DNA from: an uncultured Nitrospirota bacterium
GTDB taxonomy: Bacteria > CG2-30-53-67
Assembly (NCBI GenBank): GCA_947259355.1
Contig: CAMYMF010000019.1
Coordinates: 3,593-43,804, forward strand
Reading direction: 5' to 3'
Length of the DNA stretch: 40,212 bases
Positions 24,974 to 33,831 of this stretch are shown one piece after another; the first letter of the stretch is position 1; each line of letters opens with the position of its first letter. The notes below the pieces were generated by a model. That model did no database searches. It saw only the letters and a program-made list of their open reading frames with translations, and had not been told where the DNA came from. The position numbers and the translations under genes were made by a program.

Positions 24974-26774
24974 GGCCTGCTCCGTGTTCATCGTTGATCA
25001 AAGAGGTCAGCTGCTCCAGTAGGTCCCGCACCAAATCATACCCTTGCTGCCAAAAGTCACGGTCGTTCACGTCGATCCCCATACGCGCCAAGAGATTGGG
25101 CGGGCTGTCGGAGCCGCCCGCGGAGAGCAGTGCCAGGTAACGGGGCACAAAGGCCTCCGGTTCCTGCCGATACTGCTGAAACAGAGAGAGAACCAGCAGC
25201 TCCCCAAAGACGTAACTATAGCAGTAGAATCGGGAATGGACAAAGTGGCTGATATAGCTCCAGCCCCAGCGGTACGGAGGGATCATGGTGACGGCATCGC
25301 CGAACAGCCTGGCATTCTCCTCCCACCAGAGATTGCAGAATGCTTCGGGTGTCAACAGGGCTTTCGCGCGTGCATCGTGGGCCTTCAGCTCGAATCGTGT
25401 CAATACATTCTGGCGGAAGGTGGTCGCGATGATGTCCTCAATCTTTGCACAGAGAATGGCCATGCGCACCCGCGGCTCATTTTCTTCGGAAAGCAGCAGC
25501 GTCGTCAGCAGCATCTCACCGAAAACGGAAGCCGTCTCCGCCATGGGCAGCACCGCATGGTAGTTGACAAGTCGCTGCTTGCCGGAGAGGGTAAAGTGAA
25601 TGCCGTGTCCCAGTTCATGGGCCAGGGTGGCCACATCACGCAGTGTCCCCGTATAGTTCGTCAGCACATAGGGCGGCAGGGACGGCGTCATTCCTGCACA
25701 GAAGGCGCCGCCCGTTTTCCCAGGCCGCACGGAGGCATCGATGCGGGACTCCGCAAAGAAGCGCTCTGCGATCTCCCCGAGCTGGGGGCTGAAGGCGCGG
25801 TAGGCTCGCAGCACGACCGCCTTGGCTGCCGGGAAAGCAACCACCCGGCTCTCCGACACCACGGGCGCATAGATATCGGAGTTCTTGAGTTCGGGAAGGC
25901 CCAGCAGCTGCGCCTTCAGCCGAAAGTACTCCTGGGCGAGGCCGTAGTTCTCTTCGCTAACCTGCATCATTCCCTCAATGGCCTCATGGGTGAGCTCGTT
26001 GGTCAGATGGGTCGCCGCGATGGGATGCCCGTAGCCTCGCAGTCTGCATTCCCCACCATGGTCGAGCAGAATATTGTTGAACACCGATGAGAGCACCAGG
26101 GCGTGCTCGCCGTGTCTTTCGAGAAACGCCGAAAAGGCGCGCTCCCGGATGTCGGCCTCGGGACGGTGCAGCATGGCCAGGAGCTCTTCCCCTGTGTAGT
26201 CGCGCACCTCGCCCTCCAGATCGAGGCGGTAACGAAAGGAGGCCGTGAGCTCCTCGAAGAGCTGCACGAACGCGTTCTTCCCTGTCAGGTCCTTGAGATT
26301 GATGAGCTGCTCCTCTTTCTCCGAGAGGGTGTGGGGCTTGAACACTCGCACATGCTGCAGATAGTGTCGATACTCTGAAAGGAGCGGATCCGCCAGAAGC
26401 TTTTCAAAACGGTCTTCGGGGATGGCGATGACCTCCAGATCGAAAAAGAGAATCTCGTGGCGCAGCGCGGTGAAGAACTCCCGGATTCTCTGGAGCAGTG
26501 CCTTGTGGGTGTCCGTCTCGGTGTCCGCGGAAAAGAGAAGCTGGGCATACCAGTAAGTCTTGAGGACCCGCTCCTGAAGGTCTTCGAGCGCCGCCACCGC
26601 CTGGTGCAGCTCGGCGGCACTAAACGCTTCGTCCATAAGCTTTCCGCGATAGCGCTCGCGAAACTCGCGCACCGCCTCCTGAGCAGCCTGCAGGTCCGTG
26701 TCAATGGCCGGATCCGAGGGCGCGGTGTAGAGACGGCTTAGATCCCAGTCGACTGTTTGCAGGTTCTCGCGCAT
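24957..26774 (-). CDS. pepF: Oligoendopeptidase F (M3 family)
   Basis: Cytoplasmic zinc metallopeptidase that cuts short peptides. The 605-residue product starts MRENLQTVDWDLSRLYTAPS and contains the zinc motif VATLAHELGHGIHF (His386, Glu387, His390) and the later YVFGELLVLSLFQQY and DFWQQGYD segments of the family. The length is normal. GAGGAG lies 5 bases before ATG 26774; a longer frame running into ychF is a shadow. It is 40 bases downstream of ychF on the same strand and overlaps the M20 gene by 17 bases. Confidence 0.94.
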   Translation of the reverse strand: MRENLQTVDWDLSRLYTAPSDPAIDTDLQAAQEAVREFRERYRGKLMDEAFSAAELHQAVAALEDLQERVLKTYWYAQLLFSADTETDTHKALLQRIREFFTALRHEILFFDLEVIAIPEDRFEKLLADPLLSEYRHYLQHVRVFKPHTLSEKEEQLINLKDLTGKNAFVQLFEELTASFRYRLDLEGEVRDYTGEELLAMLHRPEADIRERAFSAFLERHGEHALVLSSVFNNILLDHGGECRLRGYGHPIAATHLTNELTHEAIEGMMQVSEENYGLAQEYFRLKAQLLGLPELKNSDIYAPVVSESRVVAFPAAKAVVLRAYRAFSPQLGEIAERFFAESRIDASVRPGKTGGAFCAGMTPSLPPYVLTNYTGTLRDVATLAHELGHGIHFTLSGKQRLVNYHAVLPMAETASVFGEMLLTTLLLSEENEPRVRMAILCAKIEDIIATTFRQNVLTRFELKAHDARAKALLTPEAFCNLWWEENARLFGDAVTMIPPYRWGWSYISHFVHSRFYCYSYVFGELLVLSLFQQYRQEPEAFVPRYLALLSAGGSDSPPNLLARMGIDVNDRDFWQQGYDLVRDLLEQLTSLINDEHGAGHGGTQ

Positions 26775-26814
26775 TCCATCTCCTCTCAATCCCCGGTGCC
26801 TGATTCGCCGGGGG

Positions 26815-27915
26815 TCATACATTGAACTTGAAGTTGATGATGTCTCCATCGGCCACGGTATACTCCTTGCCTTCCAGGCGGAGTGTGCCTTTTTCTCGGG
26901 CACCGGCGAGGGAGCCCGCCGCCATGAACGCATCATAGCCGATGACTTCGGCTTTGATGAATCCTCGCTCCATATCGGAGTGTATCGCCCCGGCGGCCCG
27001 CACAGCGGGAGTGCCGTGGCGGATGGTCCAGGCCCGCACCTCGTCATCCCCCACGGTGATGAAGGAGATCAAGCCGAGCAGGTCGTAGCAGGTTCGGATC
27101 AGAAGCTCCATCGCGGAGACTTCAATCCTCAGATCTTCGAGAAAGACTTCTGCCTCATCCCGGGGGAGCTGGGCCATTTCCATTTCGATCTTTGCGGAAA
27201 GCACGACCGTCCGGACGCTGGGACCGCAGAAAAGCTCCCGGGCCTGGCCGAGCAGGGCCCCCGTCTCGTCGGCCCCCAAGGCGCCCTCGTGAATGTTGAG
27301 CACCACGATCACGGGCAGAAGGGTCACAAAGCGGTAGCCGCGGATCATTTTCTCTTCTTCCGACGAGACCGACAGGGCCCGGAGCGGCTGCCCGTCCTCC
27401 AAAACCTGCCGGAATCGCAGCAGGGTCCTCTGCTCCGCCTCATGACTGGCCCGCTCCACCCCTTTCTTGAGCGCCCCGTCAATGCGTTCAAGACGCCTTT
27501 CGATGATCGCCAGATCGCTGAGCAGCAACTCCGTTTCCAAATCCTGAAGATCCCGCAGCGGATCGACCGTCCCGGCGGGATGGGCCACGCGCTCATCGGC
27601 AAAGGCCCGTACCACATGGACGAGGGCATCCACCTCCCGGGCGCGTTTGAGGAAATCGGTGACCCGGGCACCCTCGGCCAGACTGCCTCGGGGCAGCCCG
27701 GGTAGATCGATGACCTCCACCGTGGCGTAAATGGCCTTTTTCGGCTTGAAGATTTCACGCAGGCGGTCCACCCGAATATCCGGGACTTTGACGGTCCCCA
27801 CATTGGGCTCGGCGCCGCTTTGGGCGTAGACGGCCACCTCTGCAGAGCCGTCGGTCAGTGCGTTGAAGAGCGCTGTTTTGCCGCAATTGGGAAGTCCCAC
27901 GATCCCGAGAATCAT
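26815..27915 (-). CDS. ychF: YchF/OLA1 family P-loop ATPase
   Basis: Ribosome-associated NTPase that prefers ATP over GTP. The 366-residue product has GLPNCGKTALFN (G1), the DLPGL segment (G3) and an altered G4, LNIHE, the NxxE form expected for YchF and the reason for ATP preference. A coiled-coil insert (ERRLERIDGALKKGVERASH) and a C-terminal TGS domain (FITVGDDEVRAWTI, DGDIINFKFNV) are present. The ribosome binding site is poor (AGAG next to the ATG). A promoter candidate lies at 27963-27991. It is the first gene of the ychF-pepF-M20 run. Confidence 0.95.
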   Translation of the reverse strand: MILGIVGLPNCGKTALFNALTDGSAEVAVYAQSGAEPNVGTVKVPDIRVDRLREIFKPKKAIYATVEVIDLPGLPRGSLAEGARVTDFLKRAREVDALVHVVRAFADERVAHPAGTVDPLRDLQDLETELLLSDLAIIERRLERIDGALKKGVERASHEAEQRTLLRFRQVLEDGQPLRALSVSSEEEKMIRGYRFVTLLPVIVVLNIHEGALGADETGALLGQARELFCGPSVRTVVLSAKIEMEMAQLPRDEAEVFLEDLRIEVSAMELLIRTCYDLLGLISFITVGDDEVRAWTIRHGTPAVRAAGAIHSDMERGFIKAEVIGYDAFMAAGSLAGAREKGTLRLEGKEYTVADGDIINFKFNV

Positions 27916-27962
27916 CTCTGCCCCGATTTCACGCCTTTCGCCTTAAGAAAAACCAAAATTTC

Positions 27963-27991
27963 AACATATCCAATTTGTCCGGGCATGGCAA
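27963..27991 (-). promoter_or_regulatory. Promoter candidate for ychF
   Basis: On the minus strand TTGCCA (27991-27986) and TATGTT (27968-27963) are 17 bases apart, matching at five and four of six positions. Confidence 0.4.
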
Positions 27992-28197
27992 CCGAAAAGC
28001 CGGCCACTCCCTTTTCCGGTGGACCGGGCGCCGCTGACGCGCTATTTGAGGTAGATGCAAAGATGACATTTGTCGGGTATGATTGTGCTGAAAAGCAATT
28101 CTCCTTTTCCGATGAGCCCATCGCGGAGGCTCCGCAGTGCCGGATAACGGGGGCCGGTGTATGACAGGCTGCGGGGACAGGGTTCGGGAGGAACAAA

Positions 28198-28680
28198 ATG
28201 GACAGAAGCATGCATGGGCGCAAGGACAGACTGATCCGTGAACGGCGGCACGACACCTATCGGGAACGGGAAAAATGGCCGGAGCCAACCCGCTGCACCG
28301 AATGCAATGCTGTTTTTGCCGCCGGCCGTTGGTCGTGGACCCCGCCCGCGAAGGACGCCCACAAAACGGTCTGCCCCGCGTGCCGCCGCACGGCGGACCG
28401 CTATCCCGCAGCCACCATCCAGCTGGCCGGCGCGTTCTTCACCGAGCACCGAGAGGAGATTGAAAATCTGATCCGCAACGTGGAGGCGTTGGAAAAAGCC
28501 GACCACCCGTTGGAGAGAATCATGACGATCTCCGATGAAGACAACCATACCGTCGTGACCACCACGGGAATTCATGTGGCTCGCCGAATCGGCGAAGCCC
28601 TCTCCCGCTCATACAAAGGGGAGTATCGCTTGCGGTACAGCGACGGCGAGAAGAACCTTAGAGTCTACTGGGAGAGATAG
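28198..28680 (+). CDS. BCAM0308-type zinc-ribbon protein
   Basis: A 160-residue protein of a widespread, little-studied family. The N-terminus is basic (HGRKDRLIRERRHDTYRERE), then KWPEPTRCTECNAVFAAGRW and CPACRRTADRYP give a Cys4 zinc ribbon. A helical region follows (HREEIENLIRNVEALEKADHP) and then a C-terminal part ending in RLRYSDGEKNLRVYWER that could bind RNA. GGAGG lies 6 bases before the ATG. It is divergent from ychF and convergent with the ChaN-like gene. The family resembles NMD3-like zinc domains, suggesting nucleic acid binding, but this is inference. Confidence 0.75.
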   Translation: MDRSMHGRKDRLIRERRHDTYREREKWPEPTRCTECNAVFAAGRWSWTPPAKDAHKTVCPACRRTADRYPAATIQLAGAFFTEHREEIENLIRNVEALEKADHPLERIMTISDEDNHTVVTTTGIHVARRIGEALSRSYKGEYRLRYSDGEKNLRVYWER

Positions 28681-28764
28681 ACCGGCGCGACTGCGGCGGC
28701 CCATCACCCAAGCGCCCGAGCCCTGCGGCCACCGCATGGACGCAGGCCATGGCGCAGTCATCGG

Positions 28765-29667
28765 TTAGGACGGATATTCCAACGGGAGGTCGAGCCAGAG
28801 ATAGTCGGTATCTCCGATGGAGACGTTATCACGCTCGAGGCGCGGCATTTCGGGAAGGATCACGCGGTAGCTTAAATCGGATTGACGCCGGATCTGCTCC
28901 GGAATGGCACGCTTCCACGAGTGCCCACTGCCGGCAAGCACCACCAGCGTAAAATCAGGATTCTCCCTGAGAAACGCCAGGGCATGCCACGCCATGGCGC
29001 TGTCCCAGAGCAGCTGGGCCTCGCAGAAATACTGAAACACAAGCCCCGCCTTTTCCGGCACGCCCAGAGCACGCCGGATGAACTCCTGATAGACCTCATC
29101 CACATTGCAACTCAACGGGGGCAGGTCCTGAATCTGCTCCGGTGTGAGGGAGGCAAACCCCCTGCGGGCCACCTGCCGCACAATGGACGGCGAGATGTTG
29201 AGGCCCACGATGGGCATCTGCACCTTTCTGGAAAAGAGAAAAATGTCGCTGTAGAGTCGCCAGGGCTGATTCCAGTTCTCCCGGTACACCCGGCGGAATT
29301 GATCCGGCGGCGTCTCCCCCCGCACCCATCGGTCCAGGTAGGGTTGATTCTCGGCCTCGAACATCTCGATGCCGAGGGCCACCTTCTTGCCCGAGCCGGC
29401 CAGCGCCCGGATGATTTGCAATTGGGCCCAGTGATGGGATGCCTGATCGTGCAGCTCACCGACAAAAACAAGGGAGACGCTCTGGAGGTCCTGTAGAATG
29501 GCCGGCAGGTTGACCACGGACCCGTCGGCGACGCGCAGAATGCGACCTTCCCGCTGCACAGCCGGCAATTGCTGAGAGGATCGGGAAGTAAATGCATAGA
29601 GACTGAGCCCAAGAAGAACAACAGCAACGATGCGGTAGCCCATGCGGCGGTAGGCCTGATGAGACAT
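28765..29667 (-). CDS. ChaN-like haem-binding family protein
   Basis: A 300-residue ChaN-domain protein. In Campylobacter ChaN is a haem-binding iron-regulated lipoprotein, but here the N-terminus (MSHQAYRRMGYRIVAVVLLGLSLYAF) is a single membrane anchor without a lipobox. The core has VSLVFVGELHDQASHHWAQL, KVALGIEMFEAENQP and VLAGSGHSWKRAIPEQIR, the conserved family blocks. AAGGAG lies 8 bases before ATG 29667; a longer frame to 29748 is not supported. It is divergent from the AI-2E transporter gene and has a good promoter candidate. Haem or iron binding is inferred from the family only. Confidence 0.8.
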   Translation of the reverse strand: MSHQAYRRMGYRIVAVVLLGLSLYAFTSRSSQQLPAVQREGRILRVADGSVVNLPAILQDLQSVSLVFVGELHDQASHHWAQLQIIRALAGSGKKVALGIEMFEAENQPYLDRWVRGETPPDQFRRVYRENWNQPWRLYSDIFLFSRKVQMPIVGLNISPSIVRQVARRGFASLTPEQIQDLPPLSCNVDEVYQEFIRRALGVPEKAGLVFQYFCEAQLLWDSAMAWHALAFLRENPDFTLVVLAGSGHSWKRAIPEQIRRQSDLSYRVILPEMPRLERDNVSIGDTDYLWLDLPLEYPS

Positions 29668-29761
29668 GGATAATTCTCCTTTTGGCTGCGTATGCCCTGT
29701 AGGGAGGCAAGCCGCACGCCCGGAACAGGCGACGGGCTCATGCCTCACGGACTGTCGCTAC

Positions 29762-29790
29762 ACTATACTGGACTCCGTCATTTCTGTCAT
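29762..29790 (-). promoter_or_regulatory. Promoter of the ChaN-like gene
   Basis: On the minus strand ATGACA (29790-29785) and TATAGT (29767-29762) are 17 bases apart, each one mismatch from consensus. The leader is about 90 bases. Confidence 0.5.
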
Positions 29791-29884
29791 GTGCGATGAC
29801 GTGTGGCGGGGAAAGAAAGCTCTCGTGACCCACTGCAAAGAGCTGTCCACGGGCGGCGTGCAGCGCGACGGGACGAGTATCGTA

Positions 29885-29913
29885 TTGACAAATATAAGGA
29901 TTCGGCATATACG
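29885..29913 (+). promoter_or_regulatory. Promoter of the AI-2E transporter gene
   Basis: TTGACA (29885-29890) and TATACG (29908-29913) are 17 bases apart. The -35 box is perfect. The leader is about 80 bases. Confidence 0.5.
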
Positions 29914-29999
29914 TTATGCGGGATCGTGGCAGATGCGCCCAGTCATCGGCCGCAGCGCAACACGCGAAGGCCATCGTCAACAAGGGGAACGACAAGCCG

Positions 30000-31112
30000 A
30001 TGGATCTCTATTCCAAACCATTCACCCTCGACCGCATCGTTCGCATCGGCATTCTGGTGGGCGTTGTCTGGGCGCTCGTCTGGCTGATGAAGTATCTGAG
30101 CGATGTCCTCATTCCCTTTGCCGTCGCGCTGCTGCTGGCTTATCTGATCAATCCGTTGGTGGTCATTGTGCAGAAGAAGATCGGAAACCGGGTGGCCGCG
30201 GTGTTTATCAGCCTGGTGAGCGTCCTTGTGGCGATTACGCTGCTGGGCTGGCTCGTGGCGCCTCTGATCGTGGAGGAAGTCTCCCACATGGGCAGGGTGC
30301 TCTCCAATCTCGTGAACAACTCCGACATGGCGGCCCGTGCCGCCAAGCGCCTGCCCCCGGATCTCTGGCAGGCCGTCAAGGATATTGCGGGACGGCGGGA
30401 GGTCCAGGAGCTTTTCAATGCAGACAATATCTGGAAAGTCCTGGAGGTGGTTGCACGGAAGGTTCTGCCCGGCGTCTGGGGGCTGATCACTGGCACCGCA
30501 AGTTTTATCCTGGGCCTCGTCGGGGTGGTGATCATCCTGCTCTACCTGGTCTTTCTCCTGCTCGACTACCAGCGGATCCGCCAGGGGTGGAAGGAGCTCA
30601 TTCCTCCGCCTTACCGGGAAGCCGTGGTGGAATTCATCATGGAATTCGATGGGGCCATGAATCGTTACTTCCGGGCCCAGGCGGCGGTGGCCTCCATTGT
30701 GGGAGTGATCTTTGCCGTGGGGTTCTTCCTCATCGGGCTGCCCCTGGGCATTCTCCTAGGGCTCTTCATCGGCCTTCTGAACATGGTGCCCTATCTCCAG
30801 ATCCTCGGCCTCATCCCGGCCGTGCTGGTCGCCGGGGTGCATGCCGTGGAAACGGGAAGCAGTTTCTGGATGGTACTCGGATTGACCGCGCTCGTCTTCG
30901 TGGTGGCGCAGCTGATTCAGGACGGCCTGCTGGTGCCGCGGATTATGGGGCAGGTCACAGGGCTCAGCCCCGCCATGATTCTGCTCTCCCTATCGATCTG
31001 GGGCAAGCTGCTGGGCATCCTGGGGCTGATTATTGCCCTTCCCATGACCTGTCTTCTGCTGGCCTATTACCGCCGCTTTGTCAGTCCGCTGCAGGCCGCT
31101 GCAAACCCTTGA
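30000..31112 (+). CDS. AI-2E family transporter
   Basis: A 370-residue inner-membrane protein of the AI-2E (PerM/YdiK-like) family, whose members export autoinducer-2 or act as sodium/proton antiporters. Hydrophobic helices start at RIVRIGILVGVVWALVWLMK and VLIPFAVALLLAYLINPLV; a soluble stretch lies near residues 95-150; later helices include IVGVIFAVGFFLIGLPLGIL, the signature GLLNMVPYLQILGLIPAVLV and DGLLVPRIMGQVTGLSPAMI. The start at 30000 is preferred over a longer frame from 29916; AAGGGGAA is 11 bases upstream. Substrate is unknown. It is followed after 54 bases by a palindromic element. Confidence 0.9.
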   Translation: MDLYSKPFTLDRIVRIGILVGVVWALVWLMKYLSDVLIPFAVALLLAYLINPLVVIVQKKIGNRVAAVFISLVSVLVAITLLGWLVAPLIVEEVSHMGRVLSNLVNNSDMAARAAKRLPPDLWQAVKDIAGRREVQELFNADNIWKVLEVVARKVLPGVWGLITGTASFILGLVGVVIILLYLVFLLLDYQRIRQGWKELIPPPYREAVVEFIMEFDGAMNRYFRAQAAVASIVGVIFAVGFFLIGLPLGILLGLFIGLLNMVPYLQILGLIPAVLVAGVHAVETGSSFWMVLGLTALVFVVAQLIQDGLLVPRIMGQVTGLSPAMILLSLSIWGKLLGILGLIIALPMTCLLLAYYRRFVSPLQAAANP

Positions 31113-31166
31113 TGCCTGTGGACAGCGCCGGATCGCCCGGCCCCACGGGAAAAGGAATCTTTCAGT

Positions 31167-31340
31167 CCGAATATTGCATGAGTGATCGTGATGAGGGGCC
31201 GAAGAAGCGCCGTAGGCAAGGCGCAGAGAATTTTCTGGCTGAAGACATATTGCAATATTTCGAAGTCTGGAAATTCTTCTGCAACGCCGCATACGGCGGC
31301 TTATCCGGCCTCGCAATAGACTCACTCATGCAATATTCGG
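31167..31340. repeat. 174-bp near-palindromic element (MITE-like)
   Basis: The two ends are perfect 19-bp inverted repeats: CCGAATATTGCATGAGTGA (31167-31185) and its reverse complement (31322-31340). The interior also folds on itself: the left half (GGGCCGAAGAAGCGCCGTAG then GCAGAGAATTTT) aligns with the reverse complement of the right half (GGCCGGATAAGCCGCCGTAT then GCAGAAGAATTT). The centre is the palindrome ATATTGCAATAT (31247-31258), whose midpoint falls within about one base of the element's midpoint. No reading frame is inside, and no clear target duplication flanks it. It could be a non-autonomous mobile element or a repeated structured sequence. Copy number was not tested. Confidence 0.75.
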
Positions 31341-31382
31341 GTTAGCGGCTTGATTCCCAGCGAATCGCAGGACATCCGATCC

Positions 31383-32636
31383 ATGACCCTGGTGGCCGAC
31401 CTACATATTCACTCCCCCTTTTCGCGATCCACCAGTCCGGCCATGACCCTGGAGAACCTTTTCCAGTGGGCGCAGCTCAAGGGGATCACGCTCATCGGTA
31501 CGGGTGATTTCACCCATCCCTTATGGCAGACGGAGATCCAGAGCAAGCTTGCGCCGGCGCAGCCCGGACTGTATCGGCTCAAACGGCGCCACCGCAGCAC
31601 AGCAGCCGTCCCCGAGGCCTGCCGAAAACCGGTCCGCTTTGTCCTTTCCGGCGAGGTCTCCTGTGTGTATACCCGCGGGGCAAAAAGCCGCAGGGTCCAT
31701 CATCTTATCCTGGCACCCGATTTCGAATCCGTTCGGCGGATTCAGAAAGCCCTGTCGCCCATCGCGAACCTCAGCACCGATGGCCGACCCATTCTCAAGT
31801 TGGACAGCCAGGACCTTCTGCAGATCGTGCTCGACGCTTCGGACGAAAACATGCTCATACCGGCGCATGTCTGGACGCCGCACTACGCGCTGTTCGGGGC
31901 GTTCTCCGCGTTTGACAGCCTGGAGGCGTGCTTCGGATCGTTGGCCTCCGAAATCGTCGCCCTGGAAACGGGGCTGTCCTCAGACCCTCCCATGAACCGA
32001 CGCCTCTCACCGCTGGACCGTTTGACCCTGATGTCAAACTCCGATGCCCATTCCCCGGCCCGGCTCATGCGGGAAGCCAATCTGCTGGACATTAAGCTGT
32101 CGTACCGGGCGCTGCGCGACGGCCTGCGGGCGGGCCCAACGGGGAAGGGCTTTCTCGGCACCATCGAGTATTTCCCGCAAGAGGGGAAATACCACTGCGA
32201 CGGCCACCGCGCCTGCGGTGTGCGCACCACCCCGGCGGAGACGCGCGCGCACAACGGGCGCTGTCCTGCCTGTGGGAAAAAGATCGTCATCGGTGTGCTG
32301 CACCGACTGGAATCACTGGCGGACCGTGCTGCAGACGACGCGCCCACCTTCGGCAAACGTACGCTGCACCTGCTGCCCCTGCAGGAAGTCCTTTCGGAAG
32401 TCCTGGGGGTCGGTGTGTCGAGCAAACGAGTGCAGCAGGCCTACCTGCGCGTGCTGTCCGCGCTGGGCGATGAATTCTCGGTGTTGACTGCCGTGTGCCC
32501 GGCGGCCATTGCAGACACCCACTCTGCGCGGCTGGCCGACGCGATCACGCGGGTGCGGCAAGGGCGGCTGCAGATCTGCCCCGGCTACGACGGCGTCTAC
32601 GGCTCCATCAGGATTTTTGATGAGCTAGAAGCGTGA
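31383..32636 (+). CDS. Endonuclease Q-like PHP family nuclease
   Basis: Endonuclease Q, first found in archaea, cuts DNA on the 5' side of uracil, hypoxanthine or abasic sites. The 417-residue product has the PHP metal motifs LVADLHIHSPFSR, GTGDFTHPLW, LSGEVSCVY, HLILAP, IPAHVWTPHYALFG and MSNSDAHSP. It then has the zinc module at about residues 270-300 (CDGHRACGVRT, CPACGKKI) and the C-terminal helices (QEVLSEVLGVGVSSKRVQQAY). ATG 31383 matches the family opening; a TTG at 31350 is the alternative, and the binding site is weak. It starts 42 bases after the palindromic element and its end overlaps the convergent RlmD gene by 29 bases. Activity is inferred from the family. Confidence 0.82.
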   Translation: MTLVADLHIHSPFSRSTSPAMTLENLFQWAQLKGITLIGTGDFTHPLWQTEIQSKLAPAQPGLYRLKRRHRSTAAVPEACRKPVRFVLSGEVSCVYTRGAKSRRVHHLILAPDFESVRRIQKALSPIANLSTDGRPILKLDSQDLLQIVLDASDENMLIPAHVWTPHYALFGAFSAFDSLEACFGSLASEIVALETGLSSDPPMNRRLSPLDRLTLMSNSDAHSPARLMREANLLDIKLSYRALRDGLRAGPTGKGFLGTIEYFPQEGKYHCDGHRACGVRTTPAETRAHNGRCPACGKKIVIGVLHRLESLADRAADDAPTFGKRTLHLLPLQEVLSEVLGVGVSSKRVQQAYLRVLSALGDEFSVLTAVCPAAIADTHSARLADAITRVRQGRLQICPGYDGVYGSIRIFDELEA

Positions 32637-33831
32637 GCGATTCGATGTGATGGGTCTGGGGAAACATGTCGAAAAGGCTCACGCTTTGAATCCGATAGCC
32701 CGCGGCCGTCAGTGTTTGCAGATCACGGGCGAGGGTGGCCGGATTGCACGAGAGATAGGCCAGGCGCGCCGGCGCGTCCCGGCAGATCCGGCGCAGCACC
32801 CCAGCGGCCAGGCCCGAGCGGGGGGGATCAACCACGACCCCTTCGAAGCCTTTCAGGTCCGCGTCGGCCGCATCGGCGCACCGAAAAGAGACGTTGGTCA
32901 CGCCCGCCCTCTCGGCGGTGCTGCGGGCCGCCGCCACGGCATGGGGACTCTTCTCGATCCCCAAGACCGCTCCGCAACTTTTCGCCAGCGGGAGGGTAAC
33001 GTTGCCGCAGCCGGCATACAGATCGGCCACTCGCGCCGTACCGGCGAGGAAGTCCACCGTTTTCCGCACGATGCGCTCGTTGATTTCGGGATTGGCCTGC
33101 ACGAAGAGATCGGCCGACACGTGAAGCCCGATCCCCTGCACCGGCAGGATCAGATACCGATGGCCAAAGGCGTACCGCCGGTGCCGGTGGATCAGGGTGT
33201 ACCCTCCGATGGCGTCTCGAAGACGCTCGCCAAGCTTCCGGCCCGGCCCTGGCGGAAGATCCGCGGCCACCTGCACGACCTTCCCGGCCGCCAGAACCAT
33301 GAGGGTTCCGTTGGGTACCTCGCCGCCGGCCATTTCCGCAAGGGCATGTCGCAGGCTGGTGAGGCAGTGGTTGACTTCCTCGGTGGCAACTGCACAGGCT
33401 TGGATGGCACAGATCCGATGGGTCCGGCGCTGAAAGAGACCGATCTCCCCCTGCCGCACGTGAAACCGCATCCGGATCCGTTTGGTCTCTGAACCAATCA
33501 TCTCCGGCGCCGGCAGCTTGGGCAGTTTGCCGATACGTGTCATCTGGTCGCGAAAAACCTGCTCTTTGATCTGAAGCTGCTCGGGATAGCGGATGTGCTG
33601 CAATTGGCAGCCGCCGCAGGTCCCCACGTATGGGCAGAACGGCGCAGTCCGGTGGGGGGACGGTTCCACCACGCGAACCAGGCGCGCGAAGACGTAATGC
33701 CGTTTGCGCACGACCGGCTCGATCTCCACAACCTCGCGGGGCAGCACATCCGGCACAAAATGAACGATGCCGTCGATGCGAGCCACCCCGAAGCCCCCCT
33801 GGGCCATGCTGTCAATGGTTGCCTGTATCAT
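32608..33831 (-). CDS. rlmD: RlmD-like 23S rRNA (uracil-5) methyltransferase
   Basis: SAM-dependent methyltransferase of the RumA/TrmA family. The 407-residue product has an N-terminal TRAM domain (QATIDSMAQGGFGVARIDGI), [4Fe-4S] cluster cysteines in CPYVGTCGGCQLQH with a further Cys in THRICAIQACAV, the SAM site VADLYAGCGNVTLP, VVDPPRSG and the nucleophile motif YLSCNPATLARDL. The cluster and SCNPATLA favour RlmD over RlmC or TrmA, but the exact uridine is not certain. The start shares four bases (ATGA) with the end of the upstream methyltransferase gene, so they are coupled. Confidence 0.85.
   Translation of the reverse strand: MIQATIDSMAQGGFGVARIDGIVHFVPDVLPREVVEIEPVVRKRHYVFARLVRVVEPSPHRTAPFCPYVGTCGGCQLQHIRYPEQLQIKEQVFRDQMTRIGKLPKLPAPEMIGSETKRIRMRFHVRQGEIGLFQRRTHRICAIQACAVATEEVNHCLTSLRHALAEMAGGEVPNGTLMVLAAGKVVQVAADLPPGPGRKLGERLRDAIGGYTLIHRHRRYAFGHRYLILPVQGIGLHVSADLFVQANPEINERIVRKTVDFLAGTARVADLYAGCGNVTLPLAKSCGAVLGIEKSPHAVAAARSTAERAGVTNVSFRCADAADADLKGFEGVVVDPPRSGLAAGVLRRICRDAPARLAYLSCNPATLARDLQTLTAAGYRIQSVSLFDMFPQTHHIESLTLLAHQKS

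Larger units (their letters stand above)
29668..29999. other. Divergent spacer with back-to-back promoters
   Basis: 332 bases between the ChaN-like and AI-2E genes. Both promoters described separately lie here. Nothing else was recognised in the remaining bases. Confidence 0.5.

Noticed and set aside
29666-31345. 559-residue plus frame across the AI-2E gene
   Set aside because: It is a frame-shifted shadow of the transporter, rich in Gly, Arg and Pro as expected for out-of-frame GC-rich DNA.
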